64,000 nucleotides of DNA from positions 124,001 through 188,000 of the forward strand of contig UCMW01000004.1 in NCBI GenBank assembly GCA_900473745.1, in the 5' to 3' direction. This stretch comes from Hyphomicrobiales bacterium. Lineage in GTDB: Bacteria; Pseudomonadota; Alphaproteobacteria; Rhizobiales; Rhizobiaceae. Positions 47,271 to 54,585 of this stretch are shown here, piece after piece. The notes beneath the pieces are model-generated. The model ran no database searches and was not told where the DNA came from. It saw nothing but the letters and a program-made list of their open reading frames with translations. Made by a program: the position numbers and the translations under genes. Each line of letters starts with the position of its first letter. Position 1 is the stretch's first letter.

Positions 47271-47296
47271 AACACCCATGCGGCGGTTTTTGTTCC
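47271..47296 (-). promoter_or_regulatory. Candidate EcfG (general stress sigma) promoter for ctaG
   Basis: On the minus strand GGAAC (47296-47292) is followed after 17 bases by TGTT (47274-47271), one base off the EcfG consensus GGAAC-N16/17-CGTT. It would start transcription about 75 bases before ctaG. The gap 47191-47449 shows no gene. Confidence 0.4.
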
Positions 47297-47449
47297 ATCC
47301 GGTGCGGATCTCGTCAGACTTCGCCTTAGGGGAGGTCGGTCAGCTGAACGCAGCAGACGCCGGGCCCGTCGACGGTATCGTACCCCGAGGCACAAACTTC
47401 CGGATTTCAGATCGAAATCGGCGGATTTTTCGGGAATGAAGCAGCGAGT

Positions 47450-48265
47450 TCAGCGCGGGCTGCCGGCCGGCAAGATCTCCGGTTCATCGGTGCTGAGGCG
47501 CGTGCTGTTTCGCACGTTTCTCAGCAGATAAATGCCATACAGAAAGTTCGGCAGCACCAGCGCGAAAGGCAGCAGAAAGCTCCACTCGTTGACCGCGACT
47601 GGCGAAGCTGTGCCTGCGGCCCCGCTGCTGGCGGTGATCGCGAAAGTGCCGAAATCCCAAAGGGCGTGGTAGATGATCGCCGGCCAGATCGAGCCGGTGC
47701 GGACGAGAATGGCCATGAAGGCAAAACCGCTCAGCATTGCGGTAAAGGCCTGCAGAAGTGCACCGACGATATCGCCGGTCGTCAGCACGTTGAGAGTATG
47801 CACGGAGCCGAACAGGGCCGACGTCCAGATCATGGCGGGCCAGAGTTTCACCCGTGTGCGCAACGCCTGAAACAGCACACCCCGAAACATCGTCTCTTCA
47901 GAGAGACCCACAAAGGCCGTACTGAGCAGGATGAGCAAAAGGAGGTTCAGAGACGGCAATCCCAGCAGTCCTGCCATGCCGAAGAACGCGATGATGTAGA
48001 GCGCCGGGAACCACATGATCCTGAGCGAACTCATAGGGTCGGGCGCTCCGAATTTCAGATCGCGCCAACCCGCCGCGATGATCATGACGACGAGGAAGAG
48101 GAAAGCGGCGACCACGTTCCAGAGCGGTCCTTTCGAAATGCCCTCGATCAGGGACTGCTTCTGCCCACCGCTCAGCAGTGTGCCCCCGAGTATTGTGATC
48201 GCCATCCAGGCGAGAAAGATGGCGAGGCTGAGTGGAAGTCGGGCTTTGCCATGTGTGTAGTTCAT
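47450..48265 (-). CDS. CPBP-family intramembrane metalloprotease
   Basis: A 271-residue membrane protein with about eight helices. The three catalytic motifs of the CPBP (Abi/Rce1) family are present: EExxxR as SEETMFRG, FxxxH as FGSVHTLN and HxxxD as HALWD. Relatives cleave prenylated peptides or regulate signalling; the substrate here is unknown. ATG 48265 is taken as the start; a GTG two codons upstream (48271) is closer to the ribosome site AAGGGG. It is a single gene downstream of the small monooxygenase, which runs the same way. Confidence 0.87.
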   Translation of the reverse strand: MNYTHGKARLPLSLAIFLAWMAITILGGTLLSGGQKQSLIEGISKGPLWNVVAAFLFLVVMIIAAGWRDLKFGAPDPMSSLRIMWFPALYIIAFFGMAGLLGLPSLNLLLLILLSTAFVGLSEETMFRGVLFQALRTRVKLWPAMIWTSALFGSVHTLNVLTTGDIVGALLQAFTAMLSGFAFMAILVRTGSIWPAIIYHALWDFGTFAITASSGAAGTASPVAVNEWSFLLPFALVLPNFLYGIYLLRNVRNSTRLSTDEPEILPAGSPR

Positions 48266-48416
48266 TTCCACTTGACCCCTTCGATGCCCAGCGAGAGAAA
48301 GTCATACCTTGAACCTGGGCATCGATATAGCGGGGCCTTCCCATCAATATGCCGGGTTTCTTCCGCACGGTGGCCCACTCCGGCGGTCGAGGTTCCTTAA
48401 ATGGGACCTCTCGGCC

Positions 48417-48713
48417 TCAGTCTACAGGCCCGTAGCGCTCGAAAACCAGCGGGAACTCGGCCGTGGCGGCTTTGAATGCCGAGAAGTGTTCCGACGCGCG
48501 ATGCGCCGCTACGGCCCCGTCGTCCAGAAATTCTTCTCGCAGGAGGAAGTCTCCTGCATCGACCTCTGACATCTGAATGTCGAACATGACATTCCCTGCC
48601 TCGCGTCGAGTCTCGGCTCTGAGCGCACGGAGCGCAAGGAGTAGTGCCTCGGCATATTCGGGCGCGGTCTTCGCACGCATGGTGATCGTCTGAACTTGCT
48701 GTCTTGTCGGCAC
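48417..48713 (-). CDS. Small ABM-domain monooxygenase-like protein
   Basis: A 98-residue protein of the antibiotic-biosynthesis-monooxygenase fold: TITMRAKTAPEYAEALLLALRALRAETRREAGNVMFDIQ followed by FLLREEFLDDGAVAAHRASEHFSAF. The start is GTG at 48713, supported by AGGAG seven bases upstream. The longer frame runs antisense into the sugar cassette promoter. It is the second ABM protein in the window and is divergent from the sugar-binding-protein gene, sharing an approximately 150-bp control region with it. A role in detoxifying a reactive aldehyde or quinol is possible but unproven. Confidence 0.8.
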   Translation of the reverse strand: MPTRQQVQTITMRAKTAPEYAEALLLALRALRAETRREAGNVMFDIQMSEVDAGDFLLREEFLDDGAVAAHRASEHFSAFKAATAEFPLVFERYGPVD

Positions 48714-48727
48714 CGTCCACTCCTGTA

Positions 48728-48741
48728 TGAAATAAATTTCA
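48728..48741. promoter_or_regulatory. Palindrome upstream of the sugar cassette promoter
   Basis: TGAAAT-AA-ATTTCA is a perfect 14-bp palindrome, 27 bases upstream of the -35 element and just behind the divergent ABM gene's ribosome site. It is a candidate operator for the SorC regulator encoded in the cassette or for another regulator. Confidence 0.5.
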
Positions 48742-48767
48742 CATTTAAAAATATTATGCAAAGATGA

Positions 48768-48796
48768 TTGACGCAAGTCCAATCCCGCGATATTGA
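48768..48796 (+). promoter_or_regulatory. Probable promoter of the carbohydrate cassette
   Basis: TTGACG (48768-48773) and TATTGA (48791-48796) are exactly 17 bases apart, matching sigma-70 spacing, with the transcription start expected near 48803 and the first start codon at 48865. Confidence 0.6.
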
Positions 48797-48805
48797 TCCC
48801 CACAT

Positions 48806-48836
48806 GCAATAAATTCCTGTAAAAGAATTTTATTGC
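48806..48836. promoter_or_regulatory. 8-bp inverted repeat overlapping the transcription start, candidate SorC operator
   Basis: GCAATAAA (48806-48813) and TTTATTGC (48829-48836) are perfect inverted repeats 15 bases apart, with additional TTC/GAA pairs inside. The position just downstream of the promoter is ideal for repression by the cassette's SorC-family regulator. Confidence 0.55.
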
Positions 48837-48864
48837 GATCATCTGTTGTCTCTGGGAGGGGAAA

Positions 48865-49878
48865 ATGCTGAAGTCTTTGAAGGCCGCCACCGCCATCGGC
48901 CTGGTTGCCGCCGCCGCCATCGCCGGGTCTGTCGCGCCGGCCAGTGCGGAAGGAAAGTTTGCCTGCGAGCCGGGCGAAACCTATGTCATGAACGTCATGG
49001 TCTCCGGCCATCCCTATTGGGTCCCGGTCTTCGAGGGTTTCAAGCAGGCCGCCCAGGCACTCGGCTGTGAAGCCGCGTTCACCGGCACGCCGGACTATGA
49101 CATCACCAAGCAGATCGCGTCCTTCGAGCAGGAAGTCGTGAAAAAGCCGAAGGGCATCCTGCTGCATCCGATGCAGTCGGACCCGTTCATCGAGCCGATC
49201 AACCGGGCTATCGACTCCGGCATTTCGGTCACGACCTTTGCGGCTGACTCGCCGAAGTCCAAGCGCACTGCCTACATCACCTCCGACAACGTCGCCGAGG
49301 CGAAGTTCGCAGCCGAGGAAATCGTCAAGGCGCTCGGTGGCAAGGGTGAATATGCGGTTCTCGAAAATCCGGGCCAGAGCAACCACGACCTGCGTGTGAC
49401 CGCGCTCATCGACTACATGGAGCGCACCCATCCGGACATGAAGCTGGTCGGTCGCCAGGCGACGAACCAGGATTCCAACGCGGCCTATCAGGCGGTCGCA
49501 GCGATGCTGCAGGCCAATCCGAACCTCGGCGCGCTCTGGATCCCCGAAGCAGGTTCGGCCGAGGGTGCGGTTGCGGCCGTGCTCGAAGCCAAGAAGAAGG
49601 TGCTGATCCTGCATGCCGACATCACGCCCACCACGCTCGAACACATCAAGCAGGGCAATATCCATATGTCGGTCAATCCTAACCAGGGCGTCCAGGGCTT
49701 CATGGGCTTCATTAATACCTTCCTCGGCGCCCATCCCGACCTGATCGATCCGTTCAACGACTACAAGGTCTCGGGCTTCAACCCGATGCAGGTGCCGTCG
49801 ATGGACAATGGCTTTGCGGTCATCACAAAGGCGAACGCCGCATCCTTCGATCTCAACGAATACATGAAGGGGCGCTGA
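48865..49878 (+). CDS. Carbohydrate ABC transporter substrate-binding protein
   Basis: A 337-residue periplasmic binding protein of the ribose/galactose (PBP1) type. A signal peptide ends at about residue 28 (APASA). The segments NVMVSGHPYWVPVFEGFKQAAQ, DITKQIASFEQEVVKKPKGILLHPMQSDPFIEPINRAI and GIPVTTF-like GISVTTFAADSPKSKR are typical of pentose and polyol binders. The start at 48865 has GGGAGGGG. It opens the nine-gene cassette; a strong hairpin follows it, suggesting the binding protein is made in excess. The ligand is unknown; a polyol or pentose is expected from the downstream enzymes. Confidence 0.92.
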   Translation: MLKSLKAATAIGLVAAAAIAGSVAPASAEGKFACEPGETYVMNVMVSGHPYWVPVFEGFKQAAQALGCEAAFTGTPDYDITKQIASFEQEVVKKPKGILLHPMQSDPFIEPINRAIDSGISVTTFAADSPKSKRTAYITSDNVAEAKFAAEEIVKALGGKGEYAVLENPGQSNHDLRVTALIDYMERTHPDMKLVGRQATNQDSNAAYQAVAAMLQANPNLGALWIPEAGSAEGAVAAVLEAKKKVLILHADITPTTLEHIKQGNIHMSVNPNQGVQGFMGFINTFLGAHPDLIDPFNDYKVSGFNPMQVPSMDNGFAVITKANAASFDLNEYMKGR

Positions 49879-49894
49879 GCGCCGACCTGCATGA

Positions 49895-49923
49895 CCCCGG
49901 CGGCGCGTCTCGCGGCGCCGGGG
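49895..49923 (+). other. Hairpin between binding-protein and ATPase genes
   Basis: CCCCGGCG (49895-49902) pairs with CGCCGGGG (49916-49923). There is no T run, so it is more likely an mRNA-stabilising or processing hairpin protecting the upstream message than a terminator. Confidence 0.6.
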
Positions 49924-49953
49924 AAGTCGAAGTGATGGAAGGGGAGGGGTGTC

Positions 49954-51510
49954 ATGGCCGAGGTCGTCCTCAGCATGACGGATGTGCACAAGTCGTTCGG
50001 ACCGGTTCAGGCCCTGCGTGGCGCCCAACTGGAACTGCGCCGCGGCGAGATCCATGCGCTGGCCGGCGAAAACGGTGCGGGCAAGTCGACGCTGATGCAT
50101 ATCATCGACGGCATCCTGCAGCCCGACCGCGGCGAGATCCGTCTCGACGGTGCACCTGTTCGTATCGCTTCACCCAATGCCGCCAACCGGCTCGGCATAG
50201 GCTTCGTCCACCAGGAAATCGCGCTCTGCCCGGAAATCTCGGTCGCCGAAAACATGTTCATGGCCGAAACCGGCCGCAGCCGCACCCTATTGATGGATTA
50301 CCGAGCACTGGTCGTGCGTGCGGGTGAGATCCTGAAGGAAATCGGCGATATCGATCCGAAGCGCCGTGCAGGCGATCTCTCGATATCGCAGCAGCAGATC
50401 GTCGAAATCGCCAAGGCGCTCACACTCGACTGCCGCATTCTGATCCTCGACGAGCCGACGGCGGCGCTCACCGAAACCGAAGCGCAGACGCTGTTCAAGA
50501 TCATGCGTCGCCTCGCCGATCGGGGCATCGCGATCATCTACATTTCCCACCGCATGGCCGAGATTTTCCAGCATTGCGACCGCATCACAATCATGCGCGA
50601 CGGGTGCCACATCAAGACGGCGGACGTCGCGGCGATCACCCCGGAAGATGTCGTCAACAGCATGGTCGGGCGCGTGCTCGACAAGCTCTATCCACCCAAG
50701 CAGTCTCCAGACGCCAAGTCGGACGATGTCATCCTCTCCGTGCGCAACCTGACCGAAGGGCGCAGGGTTTCCAACGTTAGCTTCGACTTACGCAAGGGCG
50801 AGATCCTCGGCCTGGCCGGCCTGATCGGGGCAGGGCGAAGCGAGATCGTGCGCGCCATCTGCCGACTGGAGGGCAAGGCTGAAGGGGAGGTGGTGCTCAA
50901 GGGCCGGAAGCTCTCGCTGAGAGACTATCGTGACAGCATTCGCGAGGGGCTGGTCTATGTCTCCGAGGACCGCAAGGGCGACGGCCTTTTTCTCAACATG
51001 TCCATCGCCAGCAACGTCTCGGCGCTTGATCTCAAGCGCGTTGCCAATCCCTTCGGCCTGATCAGCCGCCGACAGGAGACGGCTCGGGCGGAGCACTACG
51101 GGACACGGCTGAAGCTGCGCTCAAACGGAGTGGGCGACGCCGTCAACACCTTGAGCGGCGGCAACCAGCAGAAGGTCGCACTCGCCAAGATGTTGTCGGT
51201 CGAGCCCGAAGTCGTCTTTCTCGACGAACCGACCCGTGGTGTCGATGTCGGCGCCAAGGCGGAGATCCATCGCCAGATCCGGGATCTCGCCAATGAAGGC
51301 GTCGGCGTCATTGTCATCTCCTCCGAGCTCCCCGAACTGATCGGGGTCAGCGACCGGGTGCTGGTGGTGCGCGAGGGGCGCATCACCGGAGAGGTGACCG
51401 GTGCCGAGATGACCGAAGAACGGATCATGCAACTTGCATCGATCAGCAGTCAGTTGACCCAGGGCGATCCTTCGCCCGTGGACGTTACCGCGTTCCAGGG
51501 CGAAGCATGA
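49954..51510 (+). CDS. Carbohydrate ABC transporter ATPase (double domain)
   Basis: A 518-residue protein with two ABC domains, as in RbsA, MglA and XylG. The first half has Walker A GENGAGKST, signature LSISQQQIVEIAKAL and Walker B ILILDEPTAAL; the second has the degenerate P-loop GLIGAGRSEIV, signature LSGGNQQKVALAKML and VVFLDEPTRGVDVGAK. The start at ATG 49954 has GGAGGGG. The permease gene follows after 13 bases. It energises uptake of the sugar or polyol bound by the preceding protein. Confidence 0.94.
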   Translation: MAEVVLSMTDVHKSFGPVQALRGAQLELRRGEIHALAGENGAGKSTLMHIIDGILQPDRGEIRLDGAPVRIASPNAANRLGIGFVHQEIALCPEISVAENMFMAETGRSRTLLMDYRALVVRAGEILKEIGDIDPKRRAGDLSISQQQIVEIAKALTLDCRILILDEPTAALTETEAQTLFKIMRRLADRGIAIIYISHRMAEIFQHCDRITIMRDGCHIKTADVAAITPEDVVNSMVGRVLDKLYPPKQSPDAKSDDVILSVRNLTEGRRVSNVSFDLRKGEILGLAGLIGAGRSEIVRAICRLEGKAEGEVVLKGRKLSLRDYRDSIREGLVYVSEDRKGDGLFLNMSIASNVSALDLKRVANPFGLISRRQETARAEHYGTRLKLRSNGVGDAVNTLSGGNQQKVALAKMLSVEPEVVFLDEPTRGVDVGAKAEIHRQIRDLANEGVGVIVISSELPELIGVSDRVLVVREGRITGEVTGAEMTEERIMQLASISSQLTQGDPSPVDVTAFQGEA

Positions 51511-51523
51511 GGGAGTGGGACAA

Positions 51524-52525
51524 ATGGTAACGATCGACACACAGCAGCACGTAGGCTCGGCCGCCGAGCGCCGGGTCCAGTGGTGGACACCCGCAATCAA
51601 GGCGCGCGAGACGGGCCTGATCGTGATCATCCTGACGCTGTTCACGGTGATGTCCTTCATCTCGCCCTACTTCCTGACGGTCGACAATCTCCGGGCCATG
51701 TCCATGGCCTTTGCGGTGGAAAGCATCGTGGTCGTGGGAATGACGATCCTCTTGATTTCGGGCGGCATCGACCTGTCGGTCGGCTCGGTCACGGCGCTTG
51801 CCATGGTGGTTGCCGGCTGGCTGTTCCTGAACGGGATTGACCCCTGGGCGGCGGCGGCCTTTGCCATCGCGGTCACCACCTGCATCGGCATGTTCATGGG
51901 CTTTCTGACCACCGTGGTCGGCCTGCACCATTTCATCGTCTCGCTCGGCGTCATGGTGATTGCCCGCGGCGTCTGCCTGCTGGCAACGGGTGGTCGACCG
52001 CTCGGGCTCTTCTCCCTGCCGCCGGAGTTCAAGTTCATCGGCCAGGGCGCGGTCTATGGCATCCCGCTCGTCATCATCATCTTCGTGGTTGTCGTGGTGT
52101 CCTTCGACTTCCTGCTGCGCCGGACCACGGCCTTCCGCAAGGTCTTCTATACCGGCAGCAATCCCAAGGCGGCCGCCTATTCCGGCATCCGCGTCGGCCG
52201 CGTCGTCTTCGCCACCACAACGCTCTGCTCTGCGCTTTGCGGTGTGGCCGGCGTCATCTACATGGCCCGCTTCGGCTCCGCCCAGCCCAGTTTCGGCGTC
52301 GGCATGGAACTGAACGTGATCGCGGCAGCCGTCATCGGTGGCGCCAGCCTCTCGGGCGGTGCCGGCACCATCTTCGGTGCCATCCTCGGCGCGGTCCTGC
52401 TTTCGGTGGTTTCCAGCTCGCTCTCCTTGCTCAACGTATCCGTTTACTGGCAGGACATCATCAAAGGTAGCATTCTGCTCACCGCAGTGTTGTTCGACCA
52501 CTACCTGGTCAAGCGTCGCCGCTGA
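51524..52525 (+). CDS. Carbohydrate ABC transporter permease (RbsC type)
   Basis: A 333-residue inner-membrane permease with about ten helices. Conserved features are SGGIDLSVGSVTALAMV, FMGFLTTVVGLHHFIVSLG, FYTGSNPKAAAYSGIRVGRV and VIGGASLSGGAGTIFGAILGAV, the standard blocks of RbsC/AraH-like permeases. Only one permease gene is present, consistent with a homodimer. The start ATG 51524 is preceded by GAGGGAGTGGGA; a GTG nine bases earlier is a weaker choice. The SorC regulator gene follows after 30 bases. Confidence 0.92.
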   Translation: MVTIDTQQHVGSAAERRVQWWTPAIKARETGLIVIILTLFTVMSFISPYFLTVDNLRAMSMAFAVESIVVVGMTILLISGGIDLSVGSVTALAMVVAGWLFLNGIDPWAAAAFAIAVTTCIGMFMGFLTTVVGLHHFIVSLGVMVIARGVCLLATGGRPLGLFSLPPEFKFIGQGAVYGIPLVIIIFVVVVVSFDFLLRRTTAFRKVFYTGSNPKAAAYSGIRVGRVVFATTTLCSALCGVAGVIYMARFGSAQPSFGVGMELNVIAAAVIGGASLSGGAGTIFGAILGAVLLSVVSSSLSLLNVSVYWQDIIKGSILLTAVLFDHYLVKRRR

Positions 52526-52555
52526 GCACCCGAGAGCAAGAGGAGACGACGCGTC

Positions 52556-53521
52556 ATGGTGGATAACAGGGATGAATTCGATCAGCAGCGCCAGATGTAT
52601 TCGGTCCTCGTCCTGCATTTCATCGAAGGAGTGAAGCAGTCGGAGATCGCCGAGAAGCTCAACCTCTCGCATACGAAGGTGAACCGCATGATCGCCGCTG
52701 GCCGCAAGGCAGGCATGGTCAAGATCAGCATCTCCAGCCCCTATCAGCGGCTGGTCGACATGGAGAATGACGTCGCCAGACGTTTTGGCCTAAAGCAGTC
52801 GGTGGTCACCCCGACGGTCTCCGACAATCCGGAGACGACGCTGCAAATGGTCGGACGGGTCGCGGCCAACCATCTCCTCGAAACCCTCCGAGATGGCGAC
52901 ATCATCGCAATCACCGGCGGCAAGGCTGTGAGTGCGGTGGTCGAAAACCTCGAGGCCGAGCGTCGTTTCGATATCCGTGTCGTGCCGCTGACCGGCGGCG
53001 TGCAGGGCAAGCATTATACCGACGTCAATCATCTGGCGACGCAACTGGCCGACAAGCTCGGTGGCACGGCGCAGCTCGTCCACGCACCCCTGTTCGCCGA
53101 GGACGAGCAGCAGCGCGACCTGTTGATGAATGTCGCCTCGATCCGCGAGGTCTTCGATCTGGCGCGCCAGGCGACGGTGGCGCTGGTCGGCATCGGGTCG
53201 GTCCAGGCGCCGGGTTCAGGCTACTACGACCTTTTGCCGGATCCGGCACGGGGCGGCCAGGCGCTTGTTGACGCGGGCATTGCCGGAGAATTTCTGGCGC
53301 ATCTGATCAAGGGGGACGGTTCGCTCGCCGAGATCGATCTCAATTCGCGGGTCGTGGCGCTCGACCCGGCAGACCTCGCCAACTGCCCGACCATTATCGG
53401 CGTGGCGGCAGGCAGCCTGAAGGCAGGTCCGGTGGCAGCGACCCTTGCCGGGCGGTTTTTGACCTCGCTCGTGGTCGACGAAGAAATCGCCCGGGCACTC
53501 GATACACATGGGAAAGGATGA
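52556..53521 (+). CDS. SorC-family sugar-binding transcriptional regulator
   Basis: A 321-residue regulator. An N-terminal helix-turn-helix (YSVLVLHFIEGVKQSEIAEKLNLSHTKVNRMI) is followed by the sugar-phosphate-binding domain, with DGDIIAITGGKAVSAVVENL and TVALVGIGSVQAPGSGYYD, the latter a typical effector pocket. SorC proteins such as EryD, SorC and CggR usually respond to phosphorylated sugars. Its position inside the operon and the inverted repeats near the operon promoter point to autoregulation by a pathway intermediate. The start has GAGGAG 11 bases upstream. Confidence 0.9.
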   Translation: MVDNRDEFDQQRQMYSVLVLHFIEGVKQSEIAEKLNLSHTKVNRMIAAGRKAGMVKISISSPYQRLVDMENDVARRFGLKQSVVTPTVSDNPETTLQMVGRVAANHLLETLRDGDIIAITGGKAVSAVVENLEAERRFDIRVVPLTGGVQGKHYTDVNHLATQLADKLGGTAQLVHAPLFAEDEQQRDLLMNVASIREVFDLARQATVALVGIGSVQAPGSGYYDLLPDPARGGQALVDAGIAGEFLAHLIKGDGSLAEIDLNSRVVALDPADLANCPTIIGVAAGSLKAGPVAATLAGRFLTSLVVDEEIARALDTHGKG

Positions 53522-53525
53522 TCCG

Positions 53526-54524
53526 GTGACGGACAAAGGCATATTGACCCGGCCCATCGGCCAAAGCGGCATAGAGGCGTCAGCCGTCGGGCTCGGCACC
53601 TGGGCGATCGGCGGCTGGATGTGGGGCGGCACTGACGAGAAGCAATCGATCGACGCCATCAGAGCCTCGGTGGATGCCGGTATTTCGCTCATCGATACGG
53701 CGCCCGCCTATGGCATGGGTCTGGCCGAAACCATCGTCGGCAAGGCGATTGCAGGCCAGCGCGACAAGGTCGTGCTCGTCTCCAAATGCGGTCTCGTCTG
53801 GCATGTGGGCGAGGGGACCTACTTCTTCGAGCAGGCGGGCAAGCCGGTTCACCGCTATCTGGGTCCGTCCTCCATCCGCTACGAAGTCGAACAAAGCCTG
53901 CGCCGTTTGGGCACCGACTATATCGACCATTACGTGACCCATTGGCAGGATGCGACGACGCCGATTGCCGAGACGGTCGGGGAACTGCTTCGCCTGAAGG
54001 ACGAGGGCAAGATCCGCTCGATCGGCGCGAGCAATGTCTCAGAGGCAGATCTGGCCGCCTATCTGGCAACCGGTGCGCTCGACGCGATCCAGGAGGAGTA
54101 CTCCATGGTGAAACGCGATATCGAGACGAGCTTCGTCCCGACCTGCATCAACAATGGGGTTTCCATTCTCAGCTATTCGTCGCTGGCGCTCGGCCTGCTC
54201 TCGGGCAAAATCGGTCCCGACCGCGTCTTTGCCGACGATGATCAGCGGCATGGAAATCCACGCTTCAGCCTCGACAATCGGGAGAAGGTCGCTCGCCTGA
54301 TGGACGTGATCCGCCCGATCGCCGACCAGCACCAGGCGTCGGTCGCCCAGGTGGTGATCGCCTGGACGGTGGCCCAGCCGGGCATCACCTTCTCGCTCTG
54401 TGGCGCGCGCGACCCCACCCAGGCGATCGAGAATGCGGCTGCGGCGCGACTGCGCCTCACCGAGACTGAAGTGACGACCATAACAGCCGGAATTCAGCAG
54501 CACCTAGTCGAACTCGACCGGTAA
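53526..54524 (+). CDS. Aldo-keto reductase
   Basis: A 332-residue NAD(P)H-dependent oxidoreductase of the AKR barrel fold. The catalytic tetrad is visible: Asp and Tyr in DTAPAYGMGLAE, Lys in VLVSKCG, and His in YVTHWQD. It probably interconverts an aldehyde or ketose with its alcohol within the cassette. GTG 53526 is preferred as start because AAAGGA lies eight bases upstream; an ATG at 53508 inside the SorC gene has no ribosome site. The gene starts four bases after the SorC stop, so it is in the same operon. Confidence 0.9.
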   Translation: MTDKGILTRPIGQSGIEASAVGLGTWAIGGWMWGGTDEKQSIDAIRASVDAGISLIDTAPAYGMGLAETIVGKAIAGQRDKVVLVSKCGLVWHVGEGTYFFEQAGKPVHRYLGPSSIRYEVEQSLRRLGTDYIDHYVTHWQDATTPIAETVGELLRLKDEGKIRSIGASNVSEADLAAYLATGALDAIQEEYSMVKRDIETSFVPTCINNGVSILSYSSLALGLLSGKIGPDRVFADDDQRHGNPRFSLDNREKVARLMDVIRPIADQHQASVAQVVIAWTVAQPGITFSLCGARDPTQAIENAAAARLRLTETEVTTITAGIQQHLVELDR

Positions 54525-54585
54525 CCATCACAGACCACAACAGAGAATTGGGACGTTGGCGTCAAAACCAGCGAACGGTACTTCC

